From Chelonoidis abingdonii (lineage: Eukaryota; Chordata; Testudines; Testudinidae), in contig NC_133770.1 in the NCBI RefSeq assembly GCF_003597395.2, forward strand, positions 10,992,590 to 11,056,589: a stretch of 64,000 nt of DNA, read 5' to 3'. Every line of letters begins with the position of its first letter. Within the stretch, counting starts at the first letter, position 1. The notes under the pieces were generated by a model that was given only the letters and a program-made list of their open reading frames with translations, made no database searches and was not told the origin of the DNA. Positions 32,883 through 43,577 of this stretch are shown here, piece by piece. Both the position numbers and the translations under genes were made by a program.

Positions 32883-34040
32883 TTTTGTTTTAGGAAACTA
32901 TGAGAACCTTGGCAGTTCTGCCTGGTTTCAATTAAGCATGAGACAAAACTTGCTTGATTTTTTAAGTTTTGGGTTCATAGTCCAGCTGAGGAGGTGCACA
33001 TCCGTAGGACCTGAAACAAAAAATGGTTCACAGACACCCACTTCTCCCAACTGAAACCAAATAGCATTAAGAAAACCTGACTGTGCTTAGTTCATGAGAT
33101 ATGTTGGATTCATCTGTCAGATCTCACCAGATCTCTGAAGCTAAATGTGATATAATGTGGCTGCACATGAGTCTCCTTAATATTATTTAAAGTGACTAGA
33201 GAGAAAATGGGATCCTTCTAGCATTTCCTTTTCCCCATCAGACTGTGAAGACTAAACCACTGGTTTTCAGCCCCCTACAGATCCACAGATGATATCTAAG
33301 GGGTGTATGAATTCAGCCTCTTCTTTTTTTCTCAGTTTATGCCAGGAGTTTTGGTACTTGCACCTTGGTTTGCTATCTGCTAGTGGAACCTTAAGGATGA
33401 AAAAATAAAACATCCTAAAAACCCTGGCAGTGCCTTTCTTCAGCTCTCAGGCCACATATGAGCTGTTTATTGACAGATAAAGTCAGAACAAGTGCAATAA
33501 ATCAGGACTTTCACATCTTCCATAAAACATCTTGATGAAAATTATTTACCACTGATGCCTCTGGAGGTGAAGAAATCTTGTTTGTAAGGTTGCCTGGGCA
33601 GCATCTTAGGCAGCAAACATCCGTCATGTTAAATCTGGCCTCTAATAACTGAACTCATATACGCAAAGACCCTATAACTCTTATTGCTAATACATAGCTT
33701 GCACAAAATGTGATTTGGAGGGAAAACTGTGGATTTACCAATCTCAGCTCCCTCATTCTATTCTCGGTACTAATTGTTATGCCTTAAAGTACATCCTCTG
33801 TCTCTTCCTTGCTACTCAATGCTCTGCACGTGTACAGGTCCAAGAACCGCTTCATTTCCATGGGAGCTGTGATCGTTGAAGTAGGAAGGATACTTTGGGG
33901 GAAATTGTATTCCCCACCTCCCTCCCTCTCTTTTCACTACTGCTGTCTCTGCTCCTGCTAGCATTAGAGCACTTCTTGCTATAAAGCTGAGCAGAGGGGG
34001 AATGTCAGATTTGGATCGGTGCTGTTTTATTTCTCGAGAT
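32883..34040. other. No recognisable gene
   Basis: Unique-looking AT-rich DNA. Nothing recognisable apart from the splice-like motif at its right end. Confidence 0.45.
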
Positions 34041-34080
34041 TTTCTGTCTCTCTCTCCAAATCTGTTTGTTTCAGGTGAGC
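34041..34080 (+). promoter_or_regulatory. Recursive-splice-site-like motif
   Basis: A pyrimidine-rich run (34041-34072) leads to TTTCAG directly joined to GTGAGC, so AG (34073-34074) abuts GT (34075-34076). This is the zero-length-exon motif used in recursive splicing of long introns. It matters only if the window is transcribed on the plus strand; no gene is visible to confirm that. Confidence 0.35.
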
Positions 34081-34184
34081 TAAATGGGACAAAATATTAT
34101 CACAAAACTAGATACAGACCTGAATCAGAATCTCAGATCTGGTAATTGCCAGACTCTTGGGAAGCTCAGTTGTTGGACCCAAAC

Positions 34185-35060
34185 TCTGCAGGAGCTCCTA
34201 TCATGGGTGGCGGGTGAACCATGGGCTTGGAGACACTATCCCCTGGTCCGCCCGCCCCTCTTGCCCCCACCAGAGCCCAGAGCCCCCACTCACCAGCTCC
34301 AGGGTTGGGGGTGTGTGCACTCGGGCAGCCCGGTCCCCAGTCCAAGTCCTGGAGAGGCAGACGGGTGGGCAAGCAGCATGTCCCCTCCCCCAGGCCTGGA
34401 GCACTGAGCAGGCAGGCAGCTGAGTGCAGCCCACGGCAAGGGCACCCGAGACCTCCAAAAAGTGTGGGGTACCGGGGTCCCCCATCACCCCTGCCCGAGG
34501 TAGAGGTGAAAGCAGCCTCCTGCCCACATCCCAGGCCCCGCTCCCAGGACAGACGCAGTGGAGGGACCCAGGCTCCCCACAGCTGCATACACAGCTCTCC
34601 CTGACTCAGATCTGCCCGGGAGGGGCTGGCCTTTGAGCTGCAGCCTGGCCATGATAAGAGCTGGGAAGCTGTTGGGAGCACGGTGGACCCTCCAAGTAGC
34701 CCCCGGCCTGTGTCCCCACCCCCTGGGCTCCCCACCTACCCGGGACAGGTGGAGGGTCTGGAGCTTCTCACAACTGCCCATGTGGCTCTTATCACAGCTG
34801 GGCTGGGGAGAGCCGCGTCGGCAGCTGTGAGGAGCTGATGATGTGGACAGGTGGTGAGCCCAGGTGGACAAGGACATGGGCCGGGGGCTGCTCTCAGCTG
34901 CCCTGCATCCTGGGAAGGTGGAGGATCTGCCATGGCTTCCCACAGCTACTGGGGTTCCCCAGTTGGGTTCCACACTGGCCTGGCTGGGGGTGGAGCCTTG
35001 GGGGGAAGAGAAAGGGAAGAGGATGGGCTCCACCCTGATGAAAAATGGATAGGCCAAGCC
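34185..35060. repeat. GC-rich block, probable repeat
   Basis: About 870 bases of much higher GC than the surroundings, with open frames in every phase (up to 192 codons), the expected result of GC-richness. ACCATGGGCTTGGAGACAC at the left and GGATAGGCCAAGCCCATCC at the right carry inverted copies of TGGGCTTGG, suggesting a non-autonomous DNA transposon. No target duplication was found. No frame shows a recognisable domain. Confidence 0.45.
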
Positions 35061-35069
35061 CATCCACTT

Positions 35070-36164
35070 TCAAAAATTGGTATGGCCCTTGTGGTAATCT
35101 AGCCTCCCAGTCCCAGACCTGAACTTTAGCGTCCACAATCTGGTCCTGTCCCAAACCTGGACTTTTGCGTCCAAAATCTGGGGGCTTACCTGAAACTCCC
35201 CCAAGCTCACTACCAGCTTGGATATTCTCGCTGCCACCAGATCAGGAATTGATGGGGCCTGATCCCCCCTTTCCTCTCTCTGGTGTCCCCAACCCTCCAT
35301 TGGGGGACACCCAGATTCAATGCTGGATGCTAAAAGCAGGGAGGAAAATCCCTCCCCCCCCTTCCCAGGCTTGCCAAGAAACGGATTCTCTGCTTCCCAA
35401 GAGATAAGCGTTCTTACCTCAGGACAATTGAGATGCGAATACAACAGCTTGGCTTTGTCTTTCCCCGTGCCTGGCCTTCCCGTGAGGGAGACAGGTACCT
35501 GATACAGAGGTGATTCTTTTTCTCTTTCCCCGTAGCCTGCTCTTCCCTTGAGCAATAGAATAGCCACAGCCTGGCTTTCCCTTCCTTGCCTCCCTAGGAA
35601 AGAAACTTCACACGTTTTAAAAGAAAAGTTTATATAAAAGAAGAAAATAAAACATAATCTTGCATTAAGAACTCTTAAGCTCTTGCTTATAAGAAAAAGG
35701 AAGAAACAGTCTGATTTAAGACAGCCGATTAAACCAGTCCAACCAATCCACATACATGTAAATACAACCAAAGCTCCTCATAGCCGAATTTGCTTGGGTT
35801 CCTTGGTACTCACAGAGTTGTTAGGAGACACTTGGAATAGATGCAGTTAGGAGGAAGCTTGTTAACTCACAGCCGAGAAAACACAGACACAGCCATCACT
35901 CTATTCGTACAACCCAAGCTCCTCATTGCCGACTTGCTTTGGGGTTCCTTTGTACTCACAGACTGGTATAATATGTGGAAATAAGAAGGAGTGGAGGAAA
36001 CCTTGTTTATTCCAGCCGAGAAAACAAAAAGACCCCGAGTGTCCAAATTCGCCGCCCCTGACTTTAAACAATCCAGTTCTCTGATTGGTCCTCTGGTCAG
36101 GTGTTTGGTTACCCTTTCCAGGTAAAAGAAACTTAACCCTTACCTTACCTATCTATTTATGACA
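35070..36164 (-). mobile_element. LTR element, antisense
   Basis: The plus strand ends CTATCTATTTATGACA at 36164, so the minus-strand element begins TGTCATAAATAGATAG, the same start as the element at 62693. A further shared stretch, ACCAAACACCTGACCAGAGG, occurs near 36090-36110 (inverted) and 62758-62777. On the minus strand TGGTGGCAGCGAG (about 35225-35240) looks like a primer-binding-site region, so about 36164-35240 is probably the LTR and 35239-35070 leader. The 233-codon minus-strand frame (35070-35771) crosses that boundary, has no gag domain and is considered non-coding. A near-duplicate pair CTGGTCCTGTCCCAAACCTGGACTT-type / CAGACCTGAACTTTAGCG lies at 35110-35180. Confidence 0.7.
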
Positions 36165-38083
36165 TTCCTGCCCCCTCACCTCTGGTTCTGGCACCACGGG
36201 CCTGAGGCCCCTGCCACAGGGGAAGGAAGAGCTGCAGCAGATCGTGGTGGGAAGCAAAAGCGGTCCTGAGAATGGAGTATGGGCTGAGCCATGCCGGCAG
36301 TTTGGGCAAGCACAGCCTTCCCCTGCCTTTGATACCCGCCGCCCATGGCTCCTGTTTCTATAATGGAGAAGAAAAATACTCCAAGAAGTAAATCAATGTG
36401 TCTCCATCCAAATCAGGGGAGATATGTAAATTTTGGCAGAGGATCCAGTCCCAAATCAGAACACCCTAGAACTTTGGGAGAGTCCAACTCCAGGTCTGAA
36501 CTTTGCAGCTGAGGCCTATCCCTACTTAAATCCTAGAAAGTATCTGTGAAACACAAGACCATTGAATGATCTAAGACATACTTCGTATATGTCTACTGTG
36601 GGGATTTCCACAGTCTTTGTCCTATCCGTCCATCCATCTGTCTTACATATACAGGCATTATTGTGTGTTCACCATGAGAATATTTCTTCCTAAAGGTACA
36701 GAAAACATATTGAGGACTCACTGGATCTTAATATTTGTAGGACTGTCATACAGGGAGTCTCTTTTTCCTCTCATAAGTGAAGAAGATGGTGAAATGTAGT
36801 AGTTAAAACCTATCATCAAGGATGCTTGCTATTTTTCCTTGTTTGGACTCATTTCCACTGATGACTCAGCAAAACCCAAGCCAGCTATTGAATAGGTAAG
36901 TGTGCATTGTCTCTGCTTAGACTGAGCACTACGTGAAAGCGACTAAGCAAGAAGGGAGGAGAAATCCTATTTTCTCCATTTTTTTAGGGGTTATTTGAGC
37001 TTCTTCTTGAAAAGGGCACAAACTCTCCTGATTGGCTACGTGGATCGATTGAACTGCAGTTTCTTAGATGTTCATAAATCAATGCACTGATTTAAAGTCA
37101 GAGAATCAATCAGCCACAGAATGCAGAGGACAAAAATTCCTAATGGTAGAAATAGATGTGGTGAAGTCTAATTTAACTCGCAGATATAGCATGGGTTGGT
37201 CCATCCAACCCCACAGATCTCCTGAGATCCATAACTAGGACAAAGGACTTGCGTTTCTACACTGCCTTCCAACCCACCGTATGGGATCAGGATGATGCTC
37301 CAGAGAACAGCTATGTTCCCTCCAGTTCTGCCTCCGTCCCTAGCAAGTGGAATAGCTGTCCGGAAAAGCATACTGAGTGTTGTTTGCAGGAATAATAGAG
37401 CATGTAGCAGAGTTAGCCCTACCCCCTTCTAGGACCCCTGCAACCAGTCTACATCCAATTATGCTAGCTACCCTCTGCTCACAGATGCAGATGTTAGCAT
37501 ATAGCTCCAAGTTATGATAAAATAACCCAGTATCGGGGACTGGGTTATGACTTAAAACACAATCTGACCATAAAAGAACAGAAATTTACTTCCTCAAGTA
37601 GCTGAGTGGAGCTCAGACGCACTTGACTCTCTGGGCCATTGACTCCACTAATGTAAGGGAGAGCAGAATTTGATCATACCCTGTGATACTGTTTTCATCA
37701 CCTTCAGAAAACTACCTGTCTCAGCTGGGTGTTGCCATCCACTTTACTATATAGTATCACTTGTGTCTTTTAAGGTGGTCTGGAATACTTTACACCTCCA
37801 AGATAGGTGAGTAAATCACATCACCACGAATTTCAACACACAGTTTGCTGTACAGGTGAGAGCACTCTGTGTTTGGTCATGCTGTTAGCTATATTTTAGT
37901 AGATTAGAGAGCTGGATCATATAATGGCTTTATTGTGCCCTAAACACACTACATTTCCATGTAGTTATCGTCCTACATTTACTGAGTAACAAATGTAGGT
38001 AAAGACGGTTACTTTAAGTTGTAACTGTACTTATTTTTTCAGTCTCTTTGCCAAGAAAAAGGACTACAATTCTATCATCAACC
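36165..38083. other. No recognisable gene
   Basis: 36165-36370 is GC-richer and could be detached repeat sequence; the rest is AT-rich and unique-looking. Frames of about 60-67 codons show no domain. Confidence 0.45.
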
Positions 38084-38275
38084 TACACTTCTACCCTGAT
38101 ATGACGCTGTTCTTGGTAGCCAAAAAATCTTACCGCGTTATAAGTGAAATCGCATTATATCAAACTTGCTTTGATCCGTCAGAGCACGCAGCCCTGCCCC
38201 CCTGGCGTGCTGCTTTACCGCGTTATATCCGAATTCGTGTTATATCGGGTCGCATTATATCAGGGTAGAAGTGTA
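38084..38275. mobile_element. 192-bp mariner-like MITE
   Basis: TACACTTCTACCCTGATAT at the left is the exact reverse complement of ATATCAGGGTAGAAGTGTA at the right, a 19-base terminal inverted repeat including TA at each edge, as expected for a TA target duplication. The arms extend imperfectly inward with GCGTTATA / TATAACGC words. A GC-rich middle (38168-38212) separates them. Tc1/mariner-type by TA duplication; no transposase. Confidence 0.88.
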
Positions 38276-39571
38276 TACCAGGTATGGATATACTAAAAGC
38301 ATACCACAATGCATCTCTTTTTAAAAATAAAATATAGCTAATCAACACAGCAATAATATTCCACGGACGAACGGATGCCACAGCATCCTATATTGGAAAA
38401 CATATCCTCTGTTTCACTTCTCAAACATTATTGCAAGGCTATACCATGGATAAAAACAAGCATTCGGAACCCTTCCTAAAACAGACTTTCATTTGGTTGA
38501 AAGTTTAGGGCTCTGATGCCATCAGTCAGAATTTTCCGAACCTCTGGGAAAACATGCATTTAAAAAAAATAATAGCAGTTTCAGGTTTACAACCTCTAAG
38601 ATGGCTTGCTCTAATAACCACCCATCAAATGGAATTGATGTTGGGGAAATCTGCTTTTAACTCTGCCAGAATCAAAGCAACATAAATTATATCCTCCCAT
38701 AACTGTAGCTGTTTAATAGCTTTAGAAAAGCCAGCATTTTATATATTAAGAAGGCCTGCGTGTGCACACCCACACATACACATGGATTGAATTGACAGTA
38801 TCCATTCATTGGATTTATTTAGCATAACAGTATGATACACTGCAATAACTGAAATGATATAATGCAGGAGGTTTATTGCTTGCATTGCATTGGGTTGAAA
38901 TAGAGCTTCAGTCAGGGCATGCCTTAGATGGGTGTTTAATGGAGAGGCAGATGTACATAAATAAGAAGCACGGAGGGTGTGGCAAGGGATAAGTACAGAG
39001 CCCTCGGAAGCATGAACTTGGAATGGTGCAATTAAATATTACTCATTGGTATTGATTGCAGACTTTGTGAACAAGCATGAGGCAAAAGGGAATGAGATAA
39101 TGGCATACAGCAAGAAAGCTCCATGAGACAGAAATTAAAACAGCAGCTTCACAGTCACCTTCAGAGCGACACATTGCACATGAACAAGATTCCTCACTGC
39201 AGGATTAGGCTGGAGAAAAGTTACAAGGAGAAAGCTCTAGTTTCTCCATAAATAACTGCAGCATTCGAGTGCGACAGAAAATGCCTGACATTGTTCCCAT
39301 TGAATTCAATGAGAGTTTTGCCTTAAAAGCTGAGAAATGCTTTCAGGGTTTGTGTTACTGATATTTGCTTTCCATGTTACTGTAATAGTTTGAATTAAAG
39401 GTTGCGTAGCTGGAAGAGTAGAGCTGGAGAAATAAAGGTCAGGTAATCAGCAGTGTTGCCAGCTCTCATGACTTTATCATGAGTCTTGTGATATTGGGGT
39501 TTCCCTTAAAGCCCCAGCTCCTGGAGTCATGTGATTATGTGAGACTCACAGCTGTCATTTATTCTTAAAGA
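38276..39571. other. Unique AT-rich DNA; possible conserved element
   Basis: No repeat or gene recognised. 38860-39300 is free of any repeat I recognise and of reading frames, with moderate complexity; it is a candidate conserved non-coding stretch by exclusion only. Confidence 0.35.
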
Positions 39572-39756
39572 GACAAGGTAGGAGAGGTTACATTTTATTG
39601 GACCAACTTCTGTTGAAGGAAGGGACAAGCTTTCAAGCTGCACAGAGCTCTTCTTCTCATTACCTTCTCCAGATCTGTATGAGAGCTCTGTGCAGCTCAA
39701 AAGCTTGGCCCTTCCAGAAGTTGGTCCAGTAAAAGATATTATTCACCCACCTTGTC
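39572..39756. repeat. Fold-back repeat, 80-bp arms
   Basis: Left arm 39572-39651 (GACAAGG...TGGACCAACTTCTG...CACAGAGCTCT) and right arm 39682-39756 are inverted copies with a few indels around a 30-base spacer. The right arm contains GAGCTCTGTGCAGCTC followed by AAAAGCTTGG, a hairpin arrangement parallel to that at 24269-24297. Two head-to-head copies of one dispersed repeat. Confidence 0.88.
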
Positions 39757-40910
39757 TCTCTCATATCCTGGAACCACCCTAGCAACAACAACAACAATGC
39801 AAACAACATTTTAAGTAAGTTTCTAGCCCTTGTCGTTGAGAAGAAAAGTTTGAAAACATGAGCTGAGCATAACTTAAAAGGCACAAAAAACAGAAAATGA
39901 ATAAAAAGAACATCAACATTCAGTAGTAGTATTTTTTACAAAAAATCTCATGATTTTTTAAATCAAGCTTGCGATTTTGGGGGCCCAATTCATGATTTTT
40001 CTTTTATGGTTGGGGTTGGTAATATTGAAACAGGCATTGTCATGCCACTTGTATATAGTTCAGTGGTTTCTGAAAGGCTTGTGTTTATAGACATGCAGGA
40101 AATTGATTGTCTTACCAATAGCTAAGTGTACTGTTTTTAGGTTATGCTTCATTGTGAGTGGATACTTTACAAGAAATCAGAGCTCAGATACTATTAAAAC
40201 CTAGGGTCCAATGCTCAGGTATCATAGTGACAGGCATGGTATACAAATCTGAACAAAATAAAACCCAGCCCAGAGCATCCCTAAATCTGAAAGAATCAAG
40301 GACTGGGCTTTAGTACAGGACTTCTATAAAAGCAAGATAACAAAGACTGACGTGGAAATCAGTGTGAGTCAAATTCTACCTTTCTCTGCCTGAATCTTCA
40401 TTTTAGTTTTGATTACGGACATTTTATTAGTAAGGGTAAAATACAACCATTTGTGTAGCTAGATGACTCGTGCCTTTTGCAGTAGAACAGCAACAATAAA
40501 AAACAGCACCAGACAGAGCTGCATGCTATTACATGCATCTTCATTCTTAAATAGTTTAGCGCCTCTCTTAGTCTTTCAAATTCAGAAGTATATGTCTACA
40601 ATGGATTGTACAGGAAAACATTTCAATGAGAATGTTGCCTTAACACTAACATTCTAAAGCCAGCCATACACTGTGCTCACTTTTTCCCCAACAAAGCATT
40701 GGTGTGTGTACCTCCAGCCTACCTTTAACGCCATCTAGGTTCAGATGGCCCTGTCTTGATAGGCAAAAAATACATGTTTTTCAACCATGTTAGTCCGACA
40801 CAATTGAAAATCCCTTCTCACGCTGATTAAGCCATATGGGCACTTTAACAATAATACCCAGGTCTTATGATCAGTAGATTTAAAAGCATTTTATGAAGGA
40901 GGCATTATTG
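39757..40910. other. No recognisable gene
   Basis: AT-rich unassigned sequence. Confidence 0.45.
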
Positions 40911-41030
40911 TCCTTATTTTACAGAAATGGAAACTGAGCCACAAGACCTTGCCAAGGTCTCTCAGCAGCCAATAGGAATAGGTCTTCTGAGTTCTAGTCC
41001 AGCATACTGCTCACTAAACCACACCCTGAA
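40911..41030 (-). mobile_element. tRNA-derived/MIR-like SINE, antisense
   Basis: TTACAGAAATGGAAACTGAG, CCACAAGACCTTGCCAAGG and TGAGTTCTAGTCCAGCATAC followed by TCACTAAACCACACC are the antisense of a MIR/CORE-type SINE body and head. Confidence 0.65.
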
Positions 41031-41439
41031 AGTGTAAGTGTAATGGAAGAGGTTACATTATCCTTTTAATGAATACATAATAACACTGGTCTACAATTTT
41101 TGAGAAGTCGTCTGCTTCAGAGATAAAATGTGGTATTTATTATGTATTTTGATGTGCTGAATTCAAATATGACAATTCGAACAACTGATTGCCTGCTGTT
41201 TCTAAGATATTTAAGTTTTTACATTTTATGTTCTATGTATATTGTGTAGATAGTAGAGTTTTAATCATAAATTGGTAACCTAGGTCTTTTCATGTGTTTA
41301 TGGTTGCTTTACATGATAATCTTTCACCTGTCCGTTTATGTAACACTTTAAAAATCAGCAAAAGGGTTATTTAAATAAAATTTATTATGAACAAAAGGCA
41401 AAAACTATTATGTACATAGTTTAGTCCTATTCAGTGTCT
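41031..41439. other. AT-rich flank of transposon pseudogene
   Basis: About 65-70% AT. May be 3' untranslated sequence of the element carrying the pseudogene at 41440-42540, since it lies downstream of that minus-strand gene. AATAAA-type words occur in it. No terminus was identified. Confidence 0.35.
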
Positions 41440-42540
41440 ACTCGCGCTTCTTTGGCTTGTCTTCTGTGTATTCATAAATGGAGCATCTTTGTCACTGTCC
41501 AGCAATAGTCTGCAAGCATTGATTGGGCTCCCATTTGCCCTGATAGCGTTTCTCCATTGTTGCAATGTTCCTGTGAAATCACTCCCGTGCGTCGTCACTC
41601 ACTGCTCCACAAGTTCAGGTGGAAAATACCTACATGAGAGTGCAAAAAATGTTCTTTAGTGACAGTTCACCAAGGCTTTTGTGTCCTGAGGAATTTTCCA
41701 CCCAACAACTGTACGTTTCTCTGCCTTGTTGTGTCCGAGAATTTATGCACTAAACTGGAGGCTTTCCATGCCGTCCTTTCCTTGCCACGCAGTGCATTGG
41801 TCAAATATGCATTTATCTCGAAGAGGTTCACGAATCTGAGGACCAACAAAGACACCTTCCTTTATCTTAGCTTCAACTTAACCTTGGAAAATTCCACGGA
41901 GGTACTTGAAAAGCTGCTTGTGTTTTGTCAATGGCCTTGACAACAGTTCTCATACAGACCAGCTTGATGTGTAAGGGTGGTAAACAAAATCTTCCTTGAC
42001 TTCAGCAAGTGGTGGATGCTGACACTTTTCTCCCAGGCTCCAATGGACTGTCGGAGTGGCAATGTTATGAGTAATGAATCTCTTGCACGACTGTCCCATT
42101 TCGCAAGAAAACAGCAGTCTTTGTGTATCCAGTCTGCAGACCCCAAAGCCAAGGAGCTTAACAACCTTCAAATTGGCCCACAAATGCACTTGATGTTGGT
42201 CATGTTATATGCACCTAAAAGTTGTTTATGTTGTCATAGGGTTCCTTCTATGGAGCATGACCAAACTGGAATTGAGGCAAAAACTTGCCATTATGCCAGC
42301 AAAACAGCTTAAGACTCGCCTTCAATGAATTCATATGAAACAGTTCCACTCATTCTGGATCGTGAACGTGTTGAGGGCCTGCCCATCACACCAATCCGAT
42401 TGTTGTTTTCAGGCTAGCAAGATACCTTCCATGAAGAAGAATGGACAAGATCCTTTTGACGGTCCACGGAACATGGGAAAACCCTAACATCAACTTGCCA
42501 GGAGATTCCACTGCTGTAGTCTGGAGCCCAACAGCTAGAC
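41440..42540 (-). pseudogene. Degenerate transposon-type protein gene
   Basis: Reading the minus strand across all three frames gives an ordered series of segments: LLGSRLQQWNLLA (42496-42534), SLKASLKLFCWHNGKF (about 42276-42330), LKVVKLLGFG, CFLAKWDSRARDS then EKSVSIHHLLKSRKILFTTL (41928-42164), ALRGKERTAWKA (about 41760), EHFLHSHVGIFHLNLW (about 41600-41650), MEKRYQGKW (about 41540) and MLADYCWTVTK (about 41495-41527). This order matches a large uncharacterised protein family I know from arthropods, cnidarians and some vertebrates, with CFLCEWDSRA-, GERFHQDI-MEKRYQGKW- and MLADYCW-like signatures and high copy number, which suggests a transposon. Stops and frameshifts interrupt it many times, so it is dead. 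The superfamily is not claimed, and the element's ends were not found. Confidence 0.75.
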
Positions 42541-42880
42541 TAGAGCCAATCAACAATTTTAAGCATCATTTTCGTTCTCAGTGACCCAGAATTAGTAAAG
42601 TTTGACTACATTTATTTCAGACGCATTTTGGCTGTAGAGCAGTGTAATCAAAATATATTGTCTTATGTGCAGGGAGATGATGGTGGACATCAGAGAGATC
42701 GCAGAATACTTTTGGGACTGTATAGGCAATGATTATTCACCCACCATTAAAGTGCACCCACATGTGACCATAAAATATGTCAACCAAGCTGTGACCATAA
42801 TACCAAACAATGCTTTAAGCAATGATAATGGGGACTGACTTTACCAGCTGGAGTTACAGCAGAGTGGAATTGTCAGGAAG
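42541..42880. other. No recognisable gene
   Basis: Could hold the decayed 5' part of the transposon gene, but no segment is convincing. Confidence 0.35.
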
Positions 42881-43090
42881 ATCCAGTGGTTTGAACACAA
42901 GCCGAGTTTTTGGAGATCAGGCTTAAATTCCATGCCTCCCCCACATGCTTCTTGTGTGACCATGAAGAAGTTACTTAGTCTGTCTATACCTCTACTCTTT
43001 ACCTGGCCTCGGGTGTTGTGAGTATAAATACGTCTGTGTTTGTGAAGTGCTCTGGTACTCTTGTAACAGGGGCTGCATAAGTACCTTAGA
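42881..43090 (+). mobile_element. tRNA-derived SINE, sense
   Basis: CCAGTGGTTTGAACACAAGC (head), AGGCTTAAATTCCATGCC (B-box-like), CTTGTGTGACCATGAAGAAG, GTGTTGTGAGTATAAATACG, TTTGTGAAGTGCTCTGGTAC and ATAAGTACCTTAGA follow the full SINE order. One of the most complete SINE copies in the window, about 200 bases. Confidence 0.7.
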
Positions 43091-43179
43091 AAAAAGGCTG
43101 GAATTTAAGCAGGACACACTGGTTGCAAAAATTGAGATAGGAATTGCATTGGTGGGTCAGACATGAGATTCTTCTAGTA

Positions 43180-43577
43180 CGATATTACAGCTATTTGCAG
43201 GACAGAAATTTTAGTTCAGCATTTTGGAACTTTGTCTCAGAATGGCACAAAACCAAAAATTGAAATTCCTTGTGAAGGAAAAGTTAAAAAAAATGTTTTG
43301 GAATGTTTGAACCATTTTATTTCAACACAATCAAAACATTTACTTCAGTCTCAACTTTGTATTTGATTTGATAATGTCCAATAGAATGCAAAATAAAAGT
43401 AATTCAAAATGAAAAGTTGTTTCAAAATGAAAAATTGAAATTTTTGTTGTCAGATGTTTGTTTTCAGAACCCCCCCAGTTTTTCACCAAAACAAAAATTA
43501 GGTGAAGCATTTAGATTTCAAAAGAACTACTTTTTTCAACTGGAAAATGGTTCCATTAAAGTTTCTCTGACCAGCTC
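43180..43577. mobile_element. Palindromic miniature element
   Basis: Repeated AAAATGAAAAGTTGTTTC, TTCAAAATGAAAAATTGAAA and TTTTTCACCAAAACAAAAAT words with inverted partners. The right end, CTGGAAAATGGTTCC to GACCAGCTCTAC, matches the end at 9597. An antisense CR1 begins directly at its right edge. Confidence 0.6.

Noticed and set aside
34166..35063. Open frames of 127-192 codons on both strands
   Set aside because: They occur in all phases of a GC-rich block, have Pro/Gly/Ser-rich content, no domains and no splice context; GC-richness alone explains them.
35070..35771. 233-codon minus-strand frame, the longest in the window
   Set aside because: It runs across an LTR and its leader, has no gag-like or other domain, and is explained by the LTR element.
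41659..42312. Plus-strand frames of 93 and 111 codons
   Set aside because: They are shadows of the minus-strand transposon pseudogene.
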